Origin: Bacteroidota bacterium
GTDB lineage: Bacteria; Bacteroidota; Bacteroidia; NS11-12g; UBA9320
DNA length: 64,000 bases
Direction: 5' to 3'
Assembly: GCA_024679565.1 (NCBI GenBank)
Contig: JAIBDD010000008.1
Span: 1-64,000, forward strand
Shown here: in pieces, positions 9,206 to 18,146 of the stretch
Position numbering within the stretch: position 1 is the first letter of the stretch
Layout of the letters: each line of letters begins with the position of its first letter
The notes under the pieces: model-generated
Told to the model about the DNA's origin: nothing
The model's database searches: none
Seen by the model: the letters and a program-made list of their open reading frames with translations, nothing else
Position numbers and translations under genes: made by a program

Positions 9206-11676
9206 GGTTTACAAAATATATTCTAACCATTTGTATCGCCACGATAACGGCGACCACTTTAACGGCACAAGAGACGGTACCTTCATCAGAAATTGTACAT
9301 CAATTACATGGTTTAGCGAACAACACAAAGGTGTTGTACATCGCTGCCCACCCTGATGATGAAAACACCAGACTCATAAGCTATTTAACCAATTATACGC
9401 ATGCAGAGGTAAGTTATCTAAGCCTAACCAGAGGAGACGGTGGACAAAACTTAATTGGTACAGAAATAGGAGAACAATTGGGTTTGATTCGAACTCAAGA
9501 ACTGTTGGCTGCTAGACGAATAGATGGTGCCAATCAATACTTTACTCGGGCAATAGATTTTGGATATTCAAAAACGCCTGAAGAAACATTTCGGTTTTGG
9601 GAAAAGAGTGAAATTCTATCCGATGTTGTTTGGGTAATAAGAAAAGTGCAGCCAGACGTAATCATCACACGATTTAGTCCTGAAGTAAACCCAGAACGAT
9701 CAACGCATGGTCACCATACTGCTTCAGCAATGCTGGCACTAGAGGCATTTGATTTAGCAGCTGACCCAACCCAATTTCCAGAGCAACTCGACAAGGTGAA
9801 GCCATGGCAAACAAAGTCAATATTTTGGAACACCAGTTACTGGTTTTATGGAAGTGTTGAGCGTATGGATGAAGAGGTGGCTAAAACACCCAATGCGTAT
9901 GTTAAATTCGATGTAAATAAATACCTACCCCTAATTGGCAAGTCGGGCTCAGATATCTCAAGTTTAAGCCGTAGTCAGCATAAAAGCCAAGGCTTTGGTA
10001 ACTCACCAGTTATTGGCAGTCAATGGGAATACCTTCAAATATTGAAAGGAGAAATAGCAGACAACATGTTTGCCTCTACGTTCAAAGACAAAGGGCTTAA
10101 CGCCAAACTCGACAAACAAATTCAAAAGGCGATCAAGTCATTTAACATTGAAGAACCTCATCAGATAATACCGTTGCTTTTTGAAATTCGAAACAATATT
10201 GCCCAACTAGATAAAACGACATCACGAGGAGATAAGTTGGAGGCGGTTCACAAAATCATATTGTCGTGTGCCGGAATAAAAGCAACAGCGTTTACAAATG
10301 AACAACAAGTGTTTGTTGGACAAAATGTAGAGTCAAAAATTAGTATTTCCTCTGCAACGCCAATTCGCATCAATACCATTACGTCAAACTGGAGAAATGG
10401 AGACGTGAACATCCCAATTAACACGACAAACACATATTTTAACTCTCCGTTAACTTGGACTATTCCCATCAACAGTAACAGTCAGCCATATTGGTTACAA
10501 GGAGATAAGCAAACGGGCATTTATCAAGTTACGGATCAAGATCAAATTGGTTTAGCCGAAAACAGGTATCCTTTCATGTTAAGTATTTCGATGGACATCG
10601 CAGGAGAACCTATTGCAATGAATGTACCACTACTTCATGGGTCTACAGATCCAGTAAAAGGTAAGCGGATTCAACCATTGATTGTTACTCCAGCAGCGAT
10701 GTTAAACATAGGGCGTCAAGTGATGGTGTACACCTCTAATAAGGCTAAAGTGGTTGATGTAGAAGTGATAGCCGGTAAAGCAAATGTGAACGGATATGTA
10801 GAGATTTTTGTTCCTGATGGTTGGAAAAGTGAACCAGCGTTTTACAAGACATCCTTAACCCATAAAGGAGATAAAAAGTTATTTCAATTTACGATAACGC
10901 CTTCAAATAACGAAAGTGAGGGAACGCTACGTGCAATTTTTAAAGATGATAAATTAGTGTACAGTATGGGCATATATCAGTTGAAATACGATCATATCCC
11001 AGAACTTGCGGTATTTCCCAGTGCGTCGTCTAAAGTGGTGCGTGTTGACCTCAAAAAAGAAGGACAGCATGTTGGTTATTTAATGGGTGCTGGAGATAAG
11101 GTACCTGAGGCAATTGAAGAAATGGGATATGAAGTAACGCAATTGTCTGTTGATGATATTTTACAAAAAGATTTATCGAAGTACGATGCAGTCGTACTTG
11201 GCATTAGGGCATTAAACACAATCGGTAATGTTGGTTCCTTAAATGAAGTTTTGTCTAACTACGTTAAATCCGGCGGTAAAGTGGTCATGCAGTATAATAC
11301 CGCACATCGTTTGAAAGCACAACCAATAGGCCCTTATACAATTAAACTGTCGCGAGACCGAGTAACAGAAGAAGATGCTGAAGTGAAAATAATCAATGCA
11401 GAACATCCCGTATTAAAAAGCCCAAATGTTATTACCGAGAAGGATTTTAAAGGATGGGTTCAGGAGCGCGGGTTGTATTTTCCAAACGAATGGGATAAAG
11501 AAATGAAATCAATTTTTTCTATGCACGACAATGGCGAGACAGGTAAGCTAGGAAGTCTTTTAATAGGCCAGCATGGCAATGGTTATATCGTTTATACCGG
11601 CCTTTCTTTTTTTAGAGAATTACCCGCCGGAGTTCCAGGAGCGTATCGCATAATAGCCAATATTTTAAGTCTGTAG
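9202..11676 (+). CDS. PIG-L family deacetylase with C-terminal glutamine-amidotransferase-like domain
   Basis: 'YIAAHPDDENTRLISYL' (PIG-L AHPDDE), 'HGHHTAS'; C-terminal 'DAVVLGIRALN...YVKSGGKVVMQYNT...'. ATG 9202 overlaps the preceding TGA (ATGA); signal peptide follows. Confidence 0.9.
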   Translation: MRFTKYILTICIATITATTLTAQETVPSSEIVHQLHGLANNTKVLYIAAHPDDENTRLISYLTNYTHAEVSYLSLTRGDGGQNLIGTEIGEQLGLIRTQELLAARRIDGANQYFTRAIDFGYSKTPEETFRFWEKSEILSDVVWVIRKVQPDVIITRFSPEVNPERSTHGHHTASAMLALEAFDLAADPTQFPEQLDKVKPWQTKSIFWNTSYWFYGSVERMDEEVAKTPNAYVKFDVNKYLPLIGKSGSDISSLSRSQHKSQGFGNSPVIGSQWEYLQILKGEIADNMFASTFKDKGLNAKLDKQIQKAIKSFNIEEPHQIIPLLFEIRNNIAQLDKTTSRGDKLEAVHKIILSCAGIKATAFTNEQQVFVGQNVESKISISSATPIRINTITSNWRNGDVNIPINTTNTYFNSPLTWTIPINSNSQPYWLQGDKQTGIYQVTDQDQIGLAENRYPFMLSISMDIAGEPIAMNVPLLHGSTDPVKGKRIQPLIVTPAAMLNIGRQVMVYTSNKAKVVDVEVIAGKANVNGYVEIFVPDGWKSEPAFYKTSLTHKGDKKLFQFTITPSNNESEGTLRAIFKDDKLVYSMGIYQLKYDHIPELAVFPSASSKVVRVDLKKEGQHVGYLMGAGDKVPEAIEEMGYEVTQLSVDDILQKDLSKYDAVVLGIRALNTIGNVGSLNEVLSNYVKSGGKVVMQYNTAHRLKAQPIGPYTIKLSRDRVTEEDAEVKIINAEHPVLKSPNVITEKDFKGWVQERGLYFPNEWDKEMKSIFSMHDNGETGKLGSLLIGQHGNGYIVYTGLSFFRELPAGVPGAYRIIANILSL

Positions 11677-11736
11677 AATAAAGGTAGATAACGAAATGGT
11701 TAAAATTTTTACCTTTGGTAACTACTTGATACGGCA

Positions 11737-12762
11737 TTGTTTTGGCCAAATGACCCTCGAAATATGGTAGCTAACGCCATGTTCGAAAAGCACCCAACTT
11801 TAACCACATCAATGCCATCAATTACAACTGAAGTAGAGTCGTGGACACCCGCCTCACCAACACCAGATTTTTATTATTCCGAAGATTGTAAGTCGGGAAC
11901 TGGCTGTATCGGGTTTAGGGTTTATAGTTTGGTGAAGGACATAGAGCATGTGCAGAACAGACTCAAAAAACCGCTTAAGAAAGACAGTATGTATTGTTTT
12001 TCGACATACGTAAGGCTTGCGAATCAATGTGCTTACACCAGTAACGGACTTGGCGTTAGGTTTAGTAAGAAACCTCTTAAAAACATACGAGAAGCATTAT
12101 TGGCAAGCCCTCAACTATTGTTAAATGAAAGCTATTTGCCATACAAGAGTAAATGGATGCTTTTGCAATGCAAATACAAAGCAACAGGAGGAGAAGTATT
12201 TGACCATAGGAAGCTTTAAGCCATTAAACAAAATAGCACTTACACCAGTTAAAGGGTACTTTGCCGAGGCATATTACATTATGGACGACGTAACGTTGGT
12301 CCCCATACAAGATTCTTCTTTGTGTGGTTGTAATCTGGATGACCAACCAGCAAATGATGTGGTATACGACACCGCAAAACTCGAACAGTTGTTACAAGGA
12401 TCGACACGCTAAAAGTAGGAGACCGTTTTGTTTTGGAGCATGTTTACTTCGATATTGACAAACACGACCTTTTGCCAGAGTCAATAGAAAGCCTTAAAAA
12501 GTTATTAGACGTTTTAAAGAAATACCCTGAAATGAAGATCGAAATTGGCGGACACACCAGCAGTGTTGGTGGTTACGACCACAATGTTAGTTAAAGTCAA
12601 AACCGAGCAAAATCGGTTAAAAGGTTTTTGGTTGTACAAGGTGTAGATCATTTACGTGTTAAAACCGAGGGTTATGGACCCGATAAACCAATTGACACGA
12701 ATGATACACAACTAGGTCGATCTAAAAATCGACGTGTAGAGGTAAAGGTTTTAAGAAGATAA
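11737..12762 (+). pseudogene. Decayed OmpA-family protein gene
   Basis: N-part frame 1 (11737-12219), middle frame 2 (12125-12412), OmpA C-domain back in frame 1 ('LKVGDRFVLEHVYFDIDKHDLLPESIESLKKLLDVLKKYPEMKIEIGGHTSSVGGYDHNVS*SQNRAKSVKRFL...LGRSKNRRVEVKVLRR*') with in-frame TAA at 12592-12594. No signal peptide. Confidence 0.85.
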
Positions 12763-12770
12763 GGCCTCAA

Positions 12771-13970
12771 TTATTTCACTACAGCATTAATTGCAGCGAT
12801 ACCAGGAAGTTCTTTGCCTTCGAAGTATTCTAACAATGCACCACCACCAGTAGAGACATAACTTACGTCATCTTTTAAGCCAAATTGTTTAATTGCAGCG
12901 GCACTATCGCCTCCACCAATTAACGTAAAGGCACCTTTACTTGTAGCATCTGCAACAGCATGAGCAACCGACTTTGTTCCATTCTCGAAGTTGCTAAATT
13001 CAAAAACGCCCATAGGGCCATTCCAAAGCACGGTTTTGGCATTGAGGATTTCAGATACATAGGCTTCAACTGCCTTTGGCCCAATGTCAAGACCCATCCA
13101 GCCGTCTTTGATAGAATCACTAGAACAGGTTAGCAGGCCGCCATCATTTGTAAAACCATCAGCACATACAGAGTCTGCAGGCAGCGTTAATTTAACACCT
13201 TTCGCCTTCGCTTTTTCGAGTAACTCTAATGCAAGTTCAACGCGGTCGGCTTCAAACAAACTAGTGCCTATTTTTCCTCCCAAAGCAGATACAAACGTAT
13301 AAGCCATTCCTCCACCAATAAGAATCGTATCAGCTACTTGCATGAGGTTTTCTAAGAGGAGCAATTTGTCTGACACCTTCGCTCCACCAACAATGGCAAC
13401 AAATGGTTTCGCGGGTTCGGCAATTACTTTATTTGCGTTGGCAATTTCATTTGCCATGATGTATCCAAAGCACTTTTGATTTCCGAATGAAGAAGCTACA
13501 ACAGACGTAGAGGCATGTGCACGGTGCGCCGTACCAAAAGCGTCATTAACATATATATCGCCGTATCGGGCAAGTTTTTTGGCAAAGTCAGCATCTCCCG
13601 ACTTCTCTTCGTCATAAAACCTAAGGTTTTCAAGTAATAAGATCTCTCCCGGCTTAATGGATTGGGCCATAGAAATAGCATCTTCACCAATGCAATCGCT
13701 GGCAAAATGAATATGAGCTCCAGTTATTTTACCCAAATGATCCACCAAGTGATTTAAGCTAAAGGCAGGGTTTGGCCCGCCTTTTGGTCGTCCTAAATGA
13801 CTCATTAGAATCGCACTTCCACCATCCTTTAAAATTTTAAGAATTGTTGGGACAGCGGCCATCATTCTGGCATCATCAGTTATGTCAAACGAATCATTTA
13901 ACGGAACATTAAAATCTACGCGTACAAGTGCCTTTTTGCCTGAGAAATCAAATTGATCTACGGTTTGCAT
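12771..13970 (-). CDS. pgk: Phosphoglycerate kinase
   Basis: 'KKALVRVDFNVPLN', 'LMSHLGRPKGG', 'FVAIVGGAKVSDKLLLLENL', 'GGGDSAAAI'. Confidence 0.97.
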   Translation of the reverse strand: MQTVDQFDFSGKKALVRVDFNVPLNDSFDITDDARMMAAVPTILKILKDGGSAILMSHLGRPKGGPNPAFSLNHLVDHLGKITGAHIHFASDCIGEDAISMAQSIKPGEILLLENLRFYDEEKSGDADFAKKLARYGDIYVNDAFGTAHRAHASTSVVASSFGNQKCFGYIMANEIANANKVIAEPAKPFVAIVGGAKVSDKLLLLENLMQVADTILIGGGMAYTFVSALGGKIGTSLFEADRVELALELLEKAKAKGVKLTLPADSVCADGFTNDGGLLTCSSDSIKDGWMGLDIGPKAVEAYVSEILNAKTVLWNGPMGVFEFSNFENGTKSVAHAVADATSKGAFTLIGGGDSAAAIKQFGLKDDVSYVSTGGGALLEYFEGKELPGIAAINAVVK

Positions 13971-13975
13971 ACAAA

Positions 13976-14659
13976 TTATTTAAGGGAGTTAAATGTTTCA
14001 ACTGCGTCGAAGTTTTTTGCCATTTCACCAACGCGAATTATGGCAACATAAAAGAGCTTATCGCCTTTCAGAGTTTGGTCAACCCGTGATTGTCCTTCAA
14101 CCACTTTTCCAAACACATTATAACTTCCATCCAAACTAGGCTGGGCGTCGTTGGTAATATAAAACTGGCTACCATTGGTGTTTGGGCCACTGTTGGCCAT
14201 GGCTAAAATACCTGGTCCGCTATGCTTTAATAATGGATGAATTTCATTGCGAAACTGGTACCCTGGTCCTCCTTGGCCATTGCCATCAGGATCGCCACCT
14301 TGTATCATGAAATTGTAGGAGTCGCCATTAGCAAGATTTATCACGCGATGAAAATTGAGACCGTCGTAATATGGTTCACCTGCTGGGCGAGCGTCATTGG
14401 GCATAGAACCTTCAGCCAATGCGACAAAGTTTGCTACCGTAAGCGGCGCTTTTTCCATTTCAAGTCGAACCAGAACATCTCCTTCAGTGATATTGATTTG
14501 CGCGTATAGACCTTCACCATACTTTGCTTTAATGGAGTCAGCACTGAGTACTTTCTTTTCGCGTGTGTGGGATCTACTTTTTGTAGTTGTTTTTGTTTCA
14601 CTTCCACAACCAGCAGCAGCAAGTATAAGAATGAATGCACAAAGTTTCGTAAAATTCAT
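13976..14659 (-). CDS. Cyclophilin-type peptidylprolyl isomerase, lipoprotein
   Basis: Lipobox 'LILAAAGCGSE'; 'NFHRVINLANGDSYNFMIQGGDPDGNGQGGPGYQFRNE...LAMANSGPNTNGSQFYITN'. Confidence 0.93.
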   Translation of the reverse strand: MNFTKLCAFILILAAAGCGSETKTTTKSRSHTREKKVLSADSIKAKYGEGLYAQINITEGDVLVRLEMEKAPLTVANFVALAEGSMPNDARPAGEPYYDGLNFHRVINLANGDSYNFMIQGGDPDGNGQGGPGYQFRNEIHPLLKHSGPGILAMANSGPNTNGSQFYITNDAQPSLDGSYNVFGKVVEGQSRVDQTLKGDKLFYVAIIRVGEMAKNFDAVETFNSLK

Positions 14660-14679
14660 GTTGTCCTATTTTGAGGTGG

Positions 14680-14687
14680 CAAAAATA
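14680..14687 (-). promoter_or_regulatory. Candidate -7 box TATTTTTG (minus strand)
   Basis: CAAAAATA on + strand, 20 nt upstream of the 14659 start. Confidence 0.3.
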
Positions 14688-14780
14688 GTAAAAGAGAATA
14701 GTAATTCTTGTGCCAAATCACGGTTCTCACCGGACTATTGGATAGCACTTGGACGTAGCGAAACCAGCTAGGTGTTTATA

Positions 14781-15425
14781 TTACTTTTTTCTAATCACCA
14801 TAAGTCCGTCTCGCACAGGCATCAAAACATTTTCGACCCGAGAATCGTCGTTTATTTTTTTATTGAAGGCATTTAGAGCCTTTGTCTCATGGTCTTTATC
14901 CAGCTGTTGTGCGTCAAGCACCTTACCGCTCCACAACACATTGTCGGCAATAATTATACCTCCAACAGGCATCTTATCTATAACCATATCGTAGTACGTC
15001 GCATAGTTTTCTTTATCAGCGTCGATAAATACCATATCTATGTTTTCGGTAATGGTCGGAATTATATCTAAGGCATTTCCAATGCGATAATCAAAAACTT
15101 CCGGATTGTCCGTGTTATTGAAATAACCCCGGGTCATATCTTCAATTTCCTCATTGATATCCAGGGTGATGATTTTACCGTCCTTTTTTAAGCCTTCGGC
15201 CAAGCATAATGCAGAGTATCCAGTATAGGTCCCAATTTCTAGAATAAGGCTCGGTTGATGCATTTTGCTAAACATACTTAAAATGCGGCCCTGCATATGT
15301 CCTGAAAGCATTCTAGGAATTAAAACATTGGCATAGGTGTCGCGGTTAAGCTTTTGCTGCAAAGCGGTTTCTGGCGAGGTGTGTAGTTCTGCATAAGCAG
15401 ATATCGACGGGTCTAAAAAATCCAT
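14781..15425 (-). CDS. O-methyltransferase (class I SAM, caffeoyl-CoA OMT-like)
   Basis: 'ILEIGTYTGYSALCLAEGLKKDGKIITLDI', 'DMVFIDADKENYATYYD', 'IIADNVLWSGKV'. Confidence 0.92.
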   Translation of the reverse strand: MDFLDPSISAYAELHTSPETALQQKLNRDTYANVLIPRMLSGHMQGRILSMFSKMHQPSLILEIGTYTGYSALCLAEGLKKDGKIITLDINEEIEDMTRGYFNNTDNPEVFDYRIGNALDIIPTITENIDMVFIDADKENYATYYDMVIDKMPVGGIIIADNVLWSGKVLDAQQLDKDHETKALNAFNKKINDDSRVENVLMPVRDGLMVIRKK

Positions 15426-15429
15426 TGTA

Positions 15430-16464
15430 TTATTTTATTTGTAGGTCTGCAAATATGAGTTTATGATCTGAAACAATGCTATCTGTAGAGGAGTACCCCA
15501 CAGGTTGTATAGTCTCATCAGTCAATATATAATCAATTCGTAAGAATGGAAATGGTTTTAAGAATGTTGCTTCAAAACCACTTCCAGCTTGTACAAACGC
15601 GTCATTTTTTCCGGATGCGAGTTGCTGATAGGTATAGCTTTGAGGCGTGTCATTGAAATCACCCATTATGATTGTTGGCCATTTACAAGACCTCATATGT
15701 TTGGTAATGTCTTTTACCTGGCCAGCGCGATTTTCCATACTCAGTTTCAAACGTTCAGCGATGTTTTTAGCATTTTCGGTATAGGCCGAGTCAAACTCTA
15801 AACCTTTAAGGTTGTGGTAATCACGAGGCTTCATTCGTGTTGTTTCAAGATGAACACCGTAAATGCGCAGGGGCTTATTGTTTACCTTAACATCAATGTA
15901 ACCAGCTGTGTTGTATGACCCCTTGGTGAAAGGAACGGTGCCAGATGCAGTAACAGGAAGTTTCGACACAAGTAAGATGCCGTTATTTGACTTTTTCGAC
16001 GCCCTGATTTTAATCTGGTAGGGATATCGTTTTTTGCTAATCTTCCCTTGGTTAAAACGCCACTCAATTAAAGCGGCACAATCAACATCGTGGTCGTTTA
16101 AAAAAGCTTCAATACGGGTGGAGTTGTTTAAACCCTCGTAAATACCAATGGCGTAAGTGTTAAAACTTGCAACCTTAAAATTGCCAGTTGTATCGGTATC
16201 AGGGTGTAACGAAAACAGTCGTAAAAGGAAGGGTATACCTATACCGAGCACAATAAGGTTCTTCCAAAACATTTTGGTTTTTAACCACACGCCCAAGACC
16301 AGAAAAGCAACTAAAGCAATTATCCACGTTTTAAAGGTTAACCCTACAAAAGCGATTTGCCATGAAGTTTGAGGGTCAACAAAGGGGGCTATATAGGATA
16401 CTAATACCGTAAATAGGACCACCCAATTGAGAAGTATAAGTATGGTGCGAAATAGTTTTTTCAC
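15430..16464 (-). CDS. Membrane-anchored endonuclease/exonuclease/phosphatase family protein
   Basis: N-terminal TM segments; 'FKVASFNTY', 'IMGDFNDTP', 'RIDYILTD', 'SDHKLIFADL'. Confidence 0.88.
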   Translation of the reverse strand: MKKLFRTILILLNWVVLFTVLVSYIAPFVDPQTSWQIAFVGLTFKTWIIALVAFLVLGVWLKTKMFWKNLIVLGIGIPFLLRLFSLHPDTDTTGNFKVASFNTYAIGIYEGLNNSTRIEAFLNDHDVDCAALIEWRFNQGKISKKRYPYQIKIRASKKSNNGILLVSKLPVTASGTVPFTKGSYNTAGYIDVKVNNKPLRIYGVHLETTRMKPRDYHNLKGLEFDSAYTENAKNIAERLKLSMENRAGQVKDITKHMRSCKWPTIIMGDFNDTPQSYTYQQLASGKNDAFVQAGSGFEATFLKPFPFLRIDYILTDETIQPVGYSSTDSIVSDHKLIFADLQIK

Positions 16465-16465
16465 C

Positions 16466-17374
16466 TTATTTGTCGCTCGCTCTGAACAGGAGGTCTTTTT
16501 CTTCTTTGGTTAAACTTGGGTAACCGCTTTGGTTGATCTTATCCAAAATCGCATCGATTTCTTCTTGTCGAGGCTTATTGCTATTACTCGAGTTGGCTCT
16601 ATGCGGTGTAGAGGCTTCGGTCTTCACTTTTTCTTTTGGCTTCCTAAGAATATCACGCTCATCAACCACTCTAAATTTTGGTTTGAAAGGGTTTTTGATT
16701 GATTGAAGAAGCTCTAAGTTTAATCTGCCCTGTTGATTAAGCATATATAATGAACCAAACAATGCGCCTCCCAAATGCGCTAAATGACCACCTTGATTGC
16801 TTGTTGTGAGGTATAGCAAGTCTATGCCCACCAACACCAAAGCAACCCATTTTATTTTGACTCGGAAAGAACCAAATAGATGTAACTCGTAATTTGGAAG
16901 TAAAACTGCCGTGGCTACAACAACCGCCATTACAGCTCCAGATGCTCCTGGCATTGGCCCACCTAATCCGGCAAAGGTTGGCAAAACGGTGTAGATCAAG
17001 ATATACATAAACGCACCCAGCAATCCACCACCAAAGTAAATGGTATAAAACTGTTTGTTGTTTTGAAAATCGAGGAGGATTCGGCCCATATAAAACAGTA
17101 ACAACATATTACCTGCCAAATGGAAGAGCCCAGCATGGAAAAACATGTAGGTAAAAACCGACCAAGGTTTGGTCAAGAATGCCGAAAAAGCTCCTTGCGT
17201 ATAGAATAACGTGAGAAAGTCGGATGCCTTTTGAGCGTATTCAGGGCCACGACCTCTGCCCACCATCATCACCAATCCACTTAATACGAAAACAGCAACA
17301 TTGATAATAATCAATTTGCGAATAGGGGAGTTACCCTTGTTAAATTCGTATCGTATTTTATCTATAAGCGACAT
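16466..17374 (-). CDS. Rhomboid family intramembrane serine protease
   Basis: 'YMFFHAGLFHLAGNML', catalytic 'PGASGAVMA', 'HLAHLGGALFG'. Confidence 0.93.
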   Translation of the reverse strand: MSLIDKIRYEFNKGNSPIRKLIIINVAVFVLSGLVMMVGRGRGPEYAQKASDFLTLFYTQGAFSAFLTKPWSVFTYMFFHAGLFHLAGNMLLLFYMGRILLDFQNNKQFYTIYFGGGLLGAFMYILIYTVLPTFAGLGGPMPGASGAVMAVVVATAVLLPNYELHLFGSFRVKIKWVALVLVGIDLLYLTTSNQGGHLAHLGGALFGSLYMLNQQGRLNLELLQSIKNPFKPKFRVVDERDILRKPKEKVKTEASTPHRANSSNSNKPRQEEIDAILDKINQSGYPSLTKEEKDLLFRASDK

Positions 17375-17388
17375 ATGATTCTAATATA

Positions 17389-18141
17389 TTAAAAAAAGCT
17401 GTCTCTGCGTGTTTTGTTCCAGTATTTGACAATAATAATACCAGCCACAAGTCCTCCCAAGTGTGCGAAATGGGCGACATTGTCTCCAGGTATATTGGCA
17501 ATCCCACTAAATAACTCATACAAACCATAAAATGTTATGGCGTATTTCAGTTTTATTGGAATAGGAGGAAACAGTAAGAATAGCTGCGTGTTTGGAAATA
17601 GGATAAGGCAAGCACCCAATATGCCAAATATTGCGCCTGATGCTCCAACGGTTGGTATACCTAAGTAGTAAGCCAATTGTGCAACATAGGGGTTTGAGGC
17701 AAGCCCTGGGTTCGTCATGAAAATATCTAGGCCTTCACGCTTTACAATCTCAATGGTTTCTGGGCTCAATTGCGACATGAGTTGCATTACCTGATATTGG
17801 ATAATACCAAAATGTGCTAGTACAGCAGAAAACCCCGTAATGAGATAAAAGAGTAAAAACCGTTGTGGTCCCCATCTTGCTTCCAGCATGCGTCCAAAAA
17901 AGAACAGCCCAAGCATATTGCCGAAAATATGTCTAATGTCGGCATGCATAAACATATGTGTGAGCAGTTGCCATGGCCTGAACTGACCAGCGTATGGATG
18001 GAATAATCCAAGCATTGAGGTGAGTTGAACTCCACGACTTTCAAGAACATATTTAGCCGCAAACAAGAGGCCATTGATTATCAATAGGTTCTTAACCATC
18101 GGAGTTAATCCGTTTTGATCAGTAGAACTATAGTGCTGCAT
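17389..18141 (-). CDS. Rhomboid family intramembrane serine protease
   Basis: 'HMFMHADIRHIFGNMLGLFFFG', catalytic 'VGASGAIFGILG', 'HFAHLGGLVAG'. Confidence 0.93.
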   Translation of the reverse strand: MQHYSSTDQNGLTPMVKNLLIINGLLFAAKYVLESRGVQLTSMLGLFHPYAGQFRPWQLLTHMFMHADIRHIFGNMLGLFFFGRMLEARWGPQRFLLFYLITGFSAVLAHFGIIQYQVMQLMSQLSPETIEIVKREGLDIFMTNPGLASNPYVAQLAYYLGIPTVGASGAIFGILGACLILFPNTQLFLLFPPIPIKLKYAITFYGLYELFSGIANIPGDNVAHFAHLGGLVAGIIIVKYWNKTRRDSFF

Positions 18142-18146
18142 AGTAT

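Noticed and set aside
14660-14780. 121-nt gap upstream of the lipoprotein cyclophilin as a tRNA or riboswitch
   Set aside because: No cloverleaf or T-loop sequence; only a 4-bp CGGT-GAGA-ACCG stem, too weak to call.
14237-14994. Plus-strand ORFs over the cyclophilin and methyltransferase genes
   Set aside because: Antisense to two confident minus-strand genes.
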